Assembly (NCBI RefSeq): GCF_001482365.1
Contig: NZ_CP013254.1
Span: forward strand, 682,001-746,000
From: Kocuria flava
GTDB lineage: Bacteria > Actinomycetota > Actinomycetes > Actinomycetales > Micrococcaceae
Length of the DNA stretch: 64,000 nucleotides
Direction of reading: 5' to 3'
Below, piece by piece: positions 1 through 7,574 of this stretch. Below the pieces are notes generated by a model. It saw only the letters and a program-made list of their open reading frames with translations, made no database searches and was not told where the DNA came from. The position numbers and the translations under genes were made by a program. Each line of letters starts with the position of its first letter. Within the stretch, counting starts at the first letter, position 1.

Positions 1-1481
1 ACGGGGCCAAGGTCCCCGTCGACGGCCAGGTCGTGGCCGGCACCGGTGCCGTGGACGAGGCCTCCATCACCGGGGAGTCCATCCCGGTGGAGAAGGCCAA
101 GAGCGACCAGGTCTTCGCCGGGACCGTCTCCCGCGGCGGGTTCCTGCAGGTGCTGGCCACCGGCATTGGCGCCGATACCACCTTGGCCCGGATCATCCAC
201 CGGGTGGAGGAGGCCCAGGACGCCAAGGCGGCCACCCAGGCGTTCATCGACCGGTTCTCCACCTGGTACACCCCGGCGATCATGGTCCTGGCCCTGGTGG
301 CCGGGTTGATCACCGGGGACGTGGTGCTCGCCCTGACCCTGCTGGTCATCGGTTGCCCCGGAGCCCTGGTGATCTCCATCCCGGTCGCCATCGTGGCTGG
401 CATCGGCCGCGCGGCCCGCAACGGCATCCTGATCAAGGGCGGGGAGTTCCTGGAGACCTCCGCGAAGATCACCGCCGTCGCCGTCGACAAGACCGGCACG
501 CTCACCGAGGGCCGCCCGCAGCTGACCGACGTGGTCGTGCTGGACCCGGCGCTGGACCGCGCGGGCGTGCTGGGCTGGGCCGCGGCCGCGGAGGTCGGCT
601 CCGAGCACCCCCTGGCCCGCCCGATCCTCGACGCCGCTGCGGCCGAGGGCGTGGGCGCCTCCGTGGTCCCCGAGGCGGTCGACCCAGTCCCGGGCAAGGG
701 CATTGTGTCGACCACTGACGGGGTGCGGGTGCTGATTGGCAACGCCGCGTTGCTGGAGCAGTACGGCATCACCGACCCGAAGGCTGCAGCTGCGGCCCAG
801 AAGCTCGCCGCGGCTGGGCGGACACCCATGATCGTGGCCGTCGACAATGCCGTGATCGGTGTCATCGCCGTGGCCGACCAGGTCCGCTCCGACGCGGCCG
901 AGATGGTGTCCCGGCTCCACGAGGCCGGGGTGGAGAAGGTCGTCATGCTCACCGGTGACGCCCCGCTGGTGGCCCAGGCCATCGGCCACGTCACCGGCGT
1001 CGACGAGGTGCGTGCCGGGCTGCTGCCCGAGGACAAGCTCGAGGCGGTGGCGGCGCTGCAGCGGGAGGGCCACGTGGTGGCCATGGTCGGTGACGGCGTC
1101 AATGACGCCCCCGCCCTGGCCACCGCGGACATCGGCGCGGCCATGGGCGCGGCCGGCTCGGCCGTGGCCGTGGAGACCGCCGACATCGCGCTGATGGGCG
1201 ACAACCTGCTGAAGCTGCCCGAAGCGATCGGGCTGGCCAAGCGCACCGTGACCGTGATGCATCAGAACATCACCGTCGCCCTGATCACCGTGGTGCTGCT
1301 GCTGGCCGGGGTCTTCGCCGGCGGGGTCACGATGTCGATCGGGATGCTCGTCCACGAGGCCTCCGTGCTGATCGTGATCGCCAACGCCATGCGGCTGCTG
1401 CGCCGTGCCCAGGACACCACCCCCGCGACGGGCACCACACCGGCCGCCCCGGCCACAGACCGGGTGACATCCCGGTCCTAG
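1..1481 (+). CDS. Heavy-metal P-type ATPase, 5' end outside window
   Basis: The reading frame is open from base 3, so the gene begins before the window; about 490 C-terminal residues are present. The actuator TGES lies near residue 23, the phosphorylation motif DKTGT near 162 and a GDGVNDAP hinge further on. The membrane motif is CPG (residues about 118-120), where copper and cadmium pumps usually have CPC or CPH. With the SEHP motif and the C-terminal GMLVHEAS helix this fits the heavy-metal (P1B-like) family, an ATP-driven exporter in the cytoplasmic membrane. Substrate cannot be assigned. A perfect 13-bp hairpin follows the stop. The genes downstream (cupin, quinone oxidoreductase) look like a stress cassette. 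Confidence 0.85.
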   Translation, partial: GAKVPVDGQVVAGTGAVDEASITGESIPVEKAKSDQVFAGTVSRGGFLQVLATGIGADTTLARIIHRVEEAQDAKAATQAFIDRFSTWYTPAIMVLALVAGLITGDVVLALTLLVIGCPGALVISIPVAIVAGIGRAARNGILIKGGEFLETSAKITAVAVDKTGTLTEGRPQLTDVVVLDPALDRAGVLGWAAAAEVGSEHPLARPILDAAAAEGVGASVVPEAVDPVPGKGIVSTTDGVRVLIGNAALLEQYGITDPKAAAAAQKLAAAGRTPMIVAVDNAVIGVIAVADQVRSDAAEMVSRLHEAGVEKVVMLTGDAPLVAQAIGHVTGVDEVRAGLLPEDKLEAVAALQREGHVVAMVGDGVNDAPALATADIGAAMGAAGSAVAVETADIALMGDNLLKLPEAIGLAKRTVTVMHQNITVALITVVLLLAGVFAGGVTMSIGMLVHEASVLIVIANAMRLLRRAQDTTPATGTTPAAPATDRVTSRS

Positions 1482-1488
1482 GACACCA

Positions 1489-1527
1489 CCGTGGCGGGCG
1501 GCCCCACACCAGGACCGCCCGCCACGG
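1489..1527 (+). terminator. Hairpin after the P-type ATPase
   Basis: Perfect 13-bp inverted repeat (1489-1501 with 1515-1527, 13-nt loop) starting 8 bases after the ATPase stop. There is no T tract, as is common for GC-rich actinobacterial terminators. It separates the ATPase from the cupin gene. Confidence 0.55.
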
Positions 1528-1595
1528 GGAGGAACGCACCACCAGTCCTGCCCGGCCCCGGGCGGAGAGACCACCATCACTGCAGGAGGAGCATC

Positions 1596-2024
1596 ATGAG
1601 CGCGCAAGAGCACTTCACCATCGAGGGCAACATTGAGCACTTCACCATCGCCGACATCGCTGGCAGCAACCCCGACTTCCGCCGGGTGCTGTGGACCGGC
1701 CAACACGCTCAGATCGTTGTCATGACCATCCCTGCCGGTGGTGAGATCGGTGAGGAGGTTCACGAGCACACCGATCAGATCCTCACCTTCGTCGCCGGCA
1801 CCGGGGAAGCCGACCTGAACGGGCACACGCATCCGATCGAGGCCGGTGACCAGTGCGCGGTCCCGGCCGGGGTCCGGCACAACTTCCGCAACACCGGGGA
1901 TGAGCCCCTGGTGCTCTACACCGTCTACAGCCCGCCCGAGCACGCCGCCGAGGCCGCCTACGCCACCAAGGAGGAGGCGGACGCGGCCGAGGCCGCCGGC
2001 CGGGACGAATCCCCAACCGGTTGA
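1596..2024 (+). CDS. Cupin-domain protein
   Basis: A 142-residue single-domain cupin. The start was chosen at ATG 1596 because a strong GGAGG-type site lies 7-12 bases ahead; the open frame extends upstream only through the terminator. The barrel carries metal-binding cupin motifs: GEEVHEHTDQ (two His and an acidic residue) and PAGVRHNFRN in the second motif. Such small cupins often bind a metal and act as isomerases, dioxygenases or sensors; the substrate is unknown. The C-terminal 20 residues are Ala/Glu-rich. It sits 45 bp ahead of the quinone oxidoreductase gene and probably shares its transcript. Confidence 0.85.
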   Translation: MSAQEHFTIEGNIEHFTIADIAGSNPDFRRVLWTGQHAQIVVMTIPAGGEIGEEVHEHTDQILTFVAGTGEADLNGHTHPIEAGDQCAVPAGVRHNFRNTGDEPLVLYTVYSPPEHAAEAAYATKEEADAAEAAGRDESPTG

Positions 2025-2068
2025 GCCCGCACTCATCCACACCCTCTAGAGAAGAAACGAGGAAGACC

Positions 2069-2986
2069 ATGTCCATGGTCTACGTGTTCACCGATTTCGG
2101 CGGTCCTGAGACCCAACAGCTCCTCGATCGGCCCGCCCCGCAGCCTGGCCCGGGCGAGCTGGCCGTGGAGGTTCGGGCCGCCGGGGTGAATCCTGTCGAC
2201 TGGAAGATCCGCTCCGGGGTACTGGGGCGGGACCGGGAGTTGCCGGCCCCGATGGGCCGGGAGGTCTCCGGCGTCGTGACCGATCTAGGGGAAGGCGTGG
2301 AGGGTTTCGCGGTCGGCGACGAGGTCCTCGGCCCCGTCGCTCCGGGTCACGGCGGGTTCGCCGAGCACACCCTCGTGCGGGCGGCCGAGGCGGTCGCCAA
2401 GCCCGAGGAGATCTCCTTCGCCGACGCCGCCACCATCCCGGTGGCTGCGGCCACCGCCTATGACGCCACCCACCAGTTCGAACTCGAACCCGGCCAGAGA
2501 TTGCTGATTCTCGGCGCTGGCGGCGGGGTGGGACTGATGGCCGCCCAGATTGGGCGCGTCCACCAGTTCACCGTCATCGGCGTCGCCAGCCAGTCCAAGC
2601 ACAAGATCGTCGAATGCACCGGGGCGACCTTCGTCCCCTCCGGGGAAGGAGTGGCTGACCGCGTCCGCGAGGTCGCCCCCGAGGGGGTGGACCTTATCGT
2701 CGACCTCGTCGGGGGTGAGGCCCTGGGCGAGGTCGCCGGCCTGGTTACCGATCGGGCCAGGATCATCTCGGCGGCCGACGCCACGACCGCCACAGAACTG
2801 GGCGGGGCGGCACTGGAACGCACCGAGGAGGCGATGGAAAAGATCACCGAGGTCATCGAATACGGACTCGTCGATCCCCACGTCACCGCCTGCTATCCCC
2901 TGGCAGAAGCAGGACGGGCGATCGCCGAGGTCGAGGCCGGTCACGCCACCGGCAAGATCGTCATCGAACCCACCCCCGTGTGCTGA
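2069..2986 (+). CDS. NADPH:quinone oxidoreductase-like zinc-free MDR enzyme
   Basis: A 305-residue medium-chain dehydrogenase/reductase of the quinone oxidoreductase (QOR) type. It has the N-terminal GroES-like barrel (AAGVNPVDWKIRSG), no catalytic zinc cysteine or GHE motif, and the NADPH-binding loop LILGAGGGVGLMAAQIG near residues 148-164. The family reduces quinones or activated alkenes with NADPH. ATG 2069 follows an ACGAGGA site; an in-frame ATG two codons later is an alternative. It likely acts with the preceding cupin in a redox or electrophile stress response, which is inference. A 17-bp hairpin follows. Confidence 0.85.
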   Translation: MSMVYVFTDFGGPETQQLLDRPAPQPGPGELAVEVRAAGVNPVDWKIRSGVLGRDRELPAPMGREVSGVVTDLGEGVEGFAVGDEVLGPVAPGHGGFAEHTLVRAAEAVAKPEEISFADAATIPVAAATAYDATHQFELEPGQRLLILGAGGGVGLMAAQIGRVHQFTVIGVASQSKHKIVECTGATFVPSGEGVADRVREVAPEGVDLIVDLVGGEALGEVAGLVTDRARIISAADATTATELGGAALERTEEAMEKITEVIEYGLVDPHVTACYPLAEAGRAIAEVEAGHATGKIVIEPTPVC

Positions 2987-3027
2987 TCATGGGCACGCCC
3001 GGAGCCTCGCGCGGTGAGAACAAGGGC

Positions 3028-3073
3028 GCCGGTGTGGCGGCCCCAGCCCATTGACGGGGGCCGTCACACCGGC
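3028..3073 (+). terminator. Long hairpin after the quinone oxidoreductase gene
   Basis: Arms 3028-3044 and 3057-3073 pair over 17 bp with one G-U pair and a 12-nt loop. It lies 41 bases after the stop at 2986 and ahead of the small gene at 3138, so it probably ends the cupin-oxidoreductase transcript. Confidence 0.55.
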
Positions 3074-3137
3074 ACCTGTCGACTCATCTTGAGGCGGGGC
3101 GCGAGAGAGCGGATCCAGCCCACAGAAGGAACATCCC

Positions 3138-3332
3138 ATGTGCCAGAAGACCAGTCCGACCACGAGCCCCCGCATCGCCACGGCGACGCGCACCAGCGTC
3201 GAAACCGTTCAGCTCCAGCAGCTGATCAAGAACGCGGAAACAGCCGCCGCCCAGTACGACCGGAACGAAGCGAAGATCGAACAGTGGGGACTCGATTCCT
3301 TCCCCGCCTCCGACCCGCCCCAGAACTACTAA
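3138..3332 (+). CDS. Small FPASDPP-tail protein
   Basis: A 64-residue, soluble, hydrophilic protein preceded by AGAAGG 9 bases upstream of the ATG. The first 25 residues are Thr/Ser/Arg-rich. The middle is likely helical, and the C-terminus ends in WGLDSFPASDPPQNY. A terminal DSFPASDPP signature recurs in small uncharacterised bacterial proteins, to my recollection; its function is not known. The gene stands alone between the hairpin at 3028 and the convergent P450 gene. AACCCC-A-GGGGTT (3332-3344) overlaps its end and may be a weak terminator. Confidence 0.7.
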   Translation: MCQKTSPTTSPRIATATRTSVETVQLQQLIKNAETAAAQYDRNEAKIEQWGLDSFPASDPPQNY

Positions 3333-3450
3333 ACCCCAGGGGTTGACTGCTCGGGCGTCCCGACAAGCGACGCGTGCTCGGCCCCGGCCGGGGAGAGGCT
3401 GATTCCTCCACCCCGACACGGGGTCGGTGTTCCCGCCGGAGCGGTGGGTG

Positions 3451-4686
3451 TCACCGCAGGCGCAGCGGAGCGGTGGCGAACCCACCCACGGGCGGCAACT
3501 CGCGTTCCCGGGGCCGGTCCGGATCGGGCTCGATCACGGCCGTCGCCGCCAGGGCGGCGCGGGTCAGTACTCGCAGCTCGAGGGTCGCCAGCGGCCTGCC
3601 GGGGCACACGTGCTTGCCGATCCCGTACACCAGGTTGTACGGGGCGTTGCCGACCGGGTCGAACGCGTCCGGGTCAGCGAAGATCCGCGGATCGCGGTTG
3701 GCGGCGGTCCAGTTCAGGAGCACCCGGTCGCCGGCGGCCAGCTCTCGACCACCGACTGTGACGGGTTCCGTCGTGATGCGGCGGTTGGCGACGAACGGGT
3801 CATCGATCCGCAGGATCTCGTCGAGGATCGCGTCGAACTCCCGGTCGGACACCCCCGAGCGCAGCCGGGCCTGCAACTCGGGTTGATCGGCCAGATAGGT
3901 TAGTACCACGCCGGTGCACAACGCCATCGACCCCAAGTCACCGCCGGTCCAGTTGCGCAGGATCGAGACGATCTCATCGTCGCTGAGCTCCCGCCCGTCA
4001 ACCTGGGCACGCATAAGCTCAGTGGTCACGTCATCGGGCGCACCGTCGCCGGCCTCGCGGCGGACGTCGGTCAAGGATCGGATGATGGCGTCGAAGCGCT
4101 GGGCGACCTCAGTGGTGCGGGAACGGTCCCGGGAGCGGGTGGCGGCATGGTTGTCCTGCATCCACTGCATCAGATCCTCCTCCAGGCCTGCAGGCCACCC
4201 CAGCCAGGCCGTCTGTGCCCGCACCGCGAAGCGGGAGCCGACCGCCACGGCGTCGATCGGGCCGGGGACCTCGAGCTGGCCCACCAGGTCGGTGGCGACC
4301 CGCTGCACCACCGGCTCCAGGGCGCTCATCCGCTCAGGGGTGAAGAACCGCTCCACGAGGGCGCGGAAGGCCGTGTGGGTAGGACCGTCAAGACCGTTGG
4401 GCACCTGGAGGTGACGGGAGACCGCGTTGGAGAAGCTCTCGTGGCCCAGCGCGGCGGCGGTGACGTCAGCGTGGGTGAACAACGTCCAAGCACCACTGGC
4501 ATCGCGGGCCACGGGACAGCGTGAGCGCAGCTCGTCGTAGGCGGCCACGGGGTTGCGACGGACCTGCGGGCCCCGCGGGTTCCAATCGGACCGGACGGGA
4601 TCCGTGGCCGGTCCCGGTGCCGTGGCAGGTCCGGCCAGCGGGGGTGCGTGGGGGATGGCGTCATCGGTTAGGGGATGGCCTGTCAT
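3451..4686 (-). CDS. Cytochrome P450 with atypical I-helix
   Basis: A 411-residue soluble bacterial P450. The start was set at ATG 4686 (AGGAC about 6 bases ahead); the longer frame upstream reads into the narK end and lacks P450 features. The heme-thiolate loop is YGIGKHVCPG, with Tyr where the consensus FGxGxHxCxG has Phe. The K-helix EILR (ExxR) is present. The I-helix reads WTGGDLGS instead of the usual A/G-G-x-D/E-T-T, so the oxygen-activating Thr is missing or replaced by Ser. It starts 79 bp after narK stops, on the same strand, so cotranscription with the nitrate operon is plausible. Substrate and redox partner are unknown. Confidence 0.88.
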   Translation of the reverse strand: MTGHPLTDDAIPHAPPLAGPATAPGPATDPVRSDWNPRGPQVRRNPVAAYDELRSRCPVARDASGAWTLFTHADVTAAALGHESFSNAVSRHLQVPNGLDGPTHTAFRALVERFFTPERMSALEPVVQRVATDLVGQLEVPGPIDAVAVGSRFAVRAQTAWLGWPAGLEEDLMQWMQDNHAATRSRDRSRTTEVAQRFDAIIRSLTDVRREAGDGAPDDVTTELMRAQVDGRELSDDEIVSILRNWTGGDLGSMALCTGVVLTYLADQPELQARLRSGVSDREFDAILDEILRIDDPFVANRRITTEPVTVGGRELAAGDRVLLNWTAANRDPRIFADPDAFDPVGNAPYNLVYGIGKHVCPGRPLATLELRVLTRAALAATAVIEPDPDRPRERELPPVGGFATAPLRLR

Positions 4687-4765
4687 GTGTGTCCTGTCGT
4701 GGGTGGCCGTCAGCGCGGTGCGCGGGGACCTCCGCGCCGGCGGTGGGGGCAGTTGGTGGTGGTGT

Positions 4766-6010
4766 TCAGGGGTGGGTTCGTTCGTCGATCTTTCCGCCGT
4801 TGCGTACGGTGAGGGCGAGCAGCAAGGACAGGATCGCGAAGCCGGCCAGCAGGGCCAGGCCCACGAAGTAGCTGTTGTTCTCGGGGTTGTAGGTGGCGCC
4901 CATGACCAAGGGTGGGAAGTATCCGCCCAGGCCGCCGGCGGCGGCGATGATGCCGCCGATGGTGCCGACGTCCTTGGCCGGGGCGGCTCGGCCGACCCAG
5001 CCGAAGACTCCACCGGTGCCCAGGCCGAGGAAGAGGGCCATGAGTAGGAAGGTGGGGCCGTAGACGCGTTCCTGACCGGGTTGGAAGGCCACGACCATGG
5101 CGAGCATGGCGGTGCCGGCGAAGGAGGCCAGGGTGACGGTCCTAGGGCCGATCTTGTCGGCGAGGATCCCGCCGATCGGGCGTGCGATGACGGCGGCCAG
5201 GGCGAAGCCTGCGGTGCGGGTGCCGGCGGCGGTGGCGTCGAATCCGTAGACGTTGTCGAGGTAGGTCGGCAGGTAGTTGGAGAAGGCGACGAACGCGCCG
5301 AAGACCACCCCGTAGAGGAAGCACAGCTGCCAGGTCACCGGGAGGGTGAAGGCGTGGGTGATCTTCGGCAGCACCGGCTCGGGTGTCTTCGCGGCGTGCA
5401 CCGGGGAGTCGCGCAGCAGCAGCCAGCAGGCCACCGCCGTAAGGGCGACGAGCACGGCAATGGTGATGTGGGCGCCCAGGTAGCCGATGCCGGCCACCAG
5501 GCGGGGGGTGAAGAACGCTGAGACGGCGGTGCCGACCATGCCGGCGCCGAAGACACCGGTGGCGAAGCCTTTGCGGTGGGACTCGTACCAGGCTGAGCAG
5601 AAGGGGATGCCGATGGCGAAGACAGTGCCGGCGATGCCGAGGAAGAACGCCACGGCCACGAGCAGCCCGAAGTTGTTCAGCTGTCCCACTATTCCGGTGA
5701 GCAGCACCAGCGGGGCGGTGAGGCCCAGGATGACGGTGAACATCACCCGCCCGCCGTAGCGGTCGGTGAGCGCGCCGACGGGTACCCGACAGACGGCGCC
5801 GACGAGGATCGGCATGGCCACCAGCACGGCGGTCTGGGTCGCGTCGAGTTCCATCTGCTGGGCATAGCGCTTCGACAGCGGCCCCACGATCGTCCAGGCC
5901 CAGAACCCGATCGTGGAGGCGAGGGTGGCGAGGATGAGGTTGCGCAGCTGCCCGGCCTTGAGGTCCGGGGTGATGGTGCCGGAAGTGCTCGTGGGGGAGG
6001 TGGATGACAT
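4766..6010 (-). CDS. narK: Nitrate/nitrite transporter, MFS (NarK-like)
   Basis: A 414-residue major facilitator protein with about 12 predicted membrane segments; the N-terminal 30 residues are Ser/Thr-rich and cytoplasmic. The loop GALTDRYGGRVMF matches the MFS motif A between helices 2 and 3. The family imports nitrate and exports nitrite during anaerobic nitrate respiration. ATG 6010 is 35 bp behind narI and has a GAGGAC site. Position at the end of narGHJI strongly supports the assignment; nitrate/H+ symport versus nitrate/nitrite exchange cannot be told from the sequence alone. Confidence 0.9.
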   Translation of the reverse strand: MSSTSPTSTSGTITPDLKAGQLRNLILATLASTIGFWAWTIVGPLSKRYAQQMELDATQTAVLVAMPILVGAVCRVPVGALTDRYGGRVMFTVILGLTAPLVLLTGIVGQLNNFGLLVAVAFFLGIAGTVFAIGIPFCSAWYESHRKGFATGVFGAGMVGTAVSAFFTPRLVAGIGYLGAHITIAVLVALTAVACWLLLRDSPVHAAKTPEPVLPKITHAFTLPVTWQLCFLYGVVFGAFVAFSNYLPTYLDNVYGFDATAAGTRTAGFALAAVIARPIGGILADKIGPRTVTLASFAGTAMLAMVVAFQPGQERVYGPTFLLMALFLGLGTGGVFGWVGRAAPAKDVGTIGGIIAAAGGLGGYFPPLVMGATYNPENNSYFVGLALLAGFAILSLLLALTVRNGGKIDERTHP

Positions 6011-6045
6011 GGCGTCCTCGTACGGTCGGTGGTCGGGGTGCGACG

Positions 6046-6879
6046 TTAGTGGCGGCCGGCGCGGCTGCGGCCCGTGGGTGCCTTCGTGGTACCGCGGACG
6101 CGGTCCTGGGTGCCCACGGGTTCCCAGCCCCGGCGCACGGGTGCGAGATGGGACGAGGAGCCACGGTCGCGGGAGCGGTAGACGATGTAGGGGCGGAAGA
6201 GGTAGTGCACCGGGGCGGTGAAGGCGTGGACCAGGCGGGTGAAGGGCCAGATCGCGAACAGGGCCATCGCCCACAGCGCGTGGAGCTTGAAGGACGGCCC
6301 GGCCGCGGCCATGGCTGCCACATCGGGCTGGAAGATCCAGATGGAGCGGAACCACGGAGATACGGTTTGCCGGTAGTCCGGGACTCCGTGGTCGAGTACC
6401 GAGATGACGGTGGTGGCCAGCCCGGTGAGCAGGGCCGCCAGGAGCATGACGTACATGAACTTGTCGTTCTTGGTGGTGGCCATGAACACGGGTCCGGTGG
6501 TGCGGCGGCGCCACACGAGCAGCACGATGCCCAGCAGGGTGCCGACCCCGGCGATCGTGCCAATGCTCAGGGCCAGGAAGTGGTACATACCCTCGGTCAT
6601 GCCCACGGCCTCGGTCCAGGACGATGGGATGAACAGGCCCATGATGTGTCCGGCCAGCACCGCGAGGATCCCGAAGTGGAACAGCGGGGAGGCGATGCGC
6701 AGGATGCGGGACTCGTAGAGCTGGGAGGAACGGGTGGTCCAGCCGAACTGGTCGTACTTGTACCGCCAGATGGTGCCGCCGATGACGATGGCCAGCACCA
6801 CGTACGGGAGCACGCCCCACAGCAGGATGCTGCTCACGCCCACGTCGACGTTCTGGAGGGCCGGGGCCATGGGGTTCAT
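6046..6879 (-). CDS. narI: Respiratory nitrate reductase gamma subunit
   Basis: A 277-residue membrane cytochrome b with five predicted helices. It takes electrons from menaquinol and passes them to NarH. Histidines placed as b-heme ligands are visible in PLFHFGILAVLAGHIMGL, in MYHFLAL and in FKLHALWAMALFAIWPFTRLVHAF. The C-terminal 45 residues are basic and cytoplasmic, longer than in E. coli NarI. The start ATG overlaps the narJ stop by 4 bp, indicating translational coupling. Confidence 0.95.
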   Translation of the reverse strand: MNPMAPALQNVDVGVSSILLWGVLPYVVLAIVIGGTIWRYKYDQFGWTTRSSQLYESRILRIASPLFHFGILAVLAGHIMGLFIPSSWTEAVGMTEGMYHFLALSIGTIAGVGTLLGIVLLVWRRRTTGPVFMATTKNDKFMYVMLLAALLTGLATTVISVLDHGVPDYRQTVSPWFRSIWIFQPDVAAMAAAGPSFKLHALWAMALFAIWPFTRLVHAFTAPVHYLFRPYIVYRSRDRGSSSHLAPVRRGWEPVGTQDRVRGTTKAPTGRSRAGRH

Positions 6880-7574
6880 GGGCTGTTCCTTTCGGTGACG
6901 GGCAGCAGCCGGGGGTCGTAGGGGTCAAGGCCCACGGACTCGGTGGGTGGGCCGTATCCGGCCATGCGCATCACGGCGTCGCGGTCCTCGGGAGAGACTC
7001 CGGGCAGGGTGGAGCAGACGAGGGCGACGGCGCCGCGGTGGGGCAGGTGGTCGTCGCGCAGCGACAGCCGTAGCAGCTCCAGGGACGGGCGGTAGCGCTG
7101 CAGCAGTTCGTAGCCGTCCTCGGGGGAGACCTTGGCGGTGAATTCCAGCACGAGCGGCAGGTAGTCCGGGAGCTCGGACTCGTCGAGTTCGGCTCCGTGG
7201 GAGCGGTAGACCTGCTTGAACGCCGCCAGGGCTTCCCCGCGGCGGCGGGTGTCCCCGTCGGTCCAGTAGGTCAGGTGCAGGCTGTGCCGTCGGGAGAGGT
7301 CGAACTCCTGGACGTAGTCGGCCTGCACCTGCTCCAGGGGCCGGGCGGTGAACCAGGCGAACAGCTCCTCGACCTCCGTGACCGGTGCTCCGACTTCCTG
7401 GAGCGCTGCGTGCAGGGTCGGCAACATCTGCAGGAGCTCGTGATCCGGGTAGCCCAGCAGGACGGCGGCCGCCTGCCGGGCCACCGCACTGCGCCGGGGA
7501 CGGTCGTCGGTGTACGCACCGGGATCGACCGTGCCAGGGCCGGCCTTGCCGAGCAGCTTCTCCAGCAGTCCCAT
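6876..7574 (-). CDS. narJ: Nitrate reductase assembly chaperone NarJ
   Basis: A 232-residue, all-helical cytoplasmic chaperone of the TorD/DmsD/NarJ family. It holds NarGH until the molybdenum cofactor and FeS clusters are inserted and the complex docks on NarI. Diagnostic stretches are YVQEFDLSRRHSLHLTYW and LPLVLEF. ATGA overlaps join it to narH (start at 7574) and narI (stop at 6876). Confidence 0.95.
   Translation of the reverse strand: MGLLEKLLGKAGPGTVDPGAYTDDRPRRSAVARQAAAVLLGYPDHELLQMLPTLHAALQEVGAPVTEVEELFAWFTARPLEQVQADYVQEFDLSRRHSLHLTYWTDGDTRRRGEALAAFKQVYRSHGAELDESELPDYLPLVLEFTAKVSPEDGYELLQRYRPSLELLRLSLRDDHLPHRGAVALVCSTLPGVSPEDRDAVMRMAGYGPPTESVGLDPYDPRLLPVTERNSP

Noticed and set aside
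3451..4686. P450nor-type NO reductase (CYP55)
   Set aside because: The expected I-helix AG-N-A-T pattern is absent. Gene position alone does not support the assignment.
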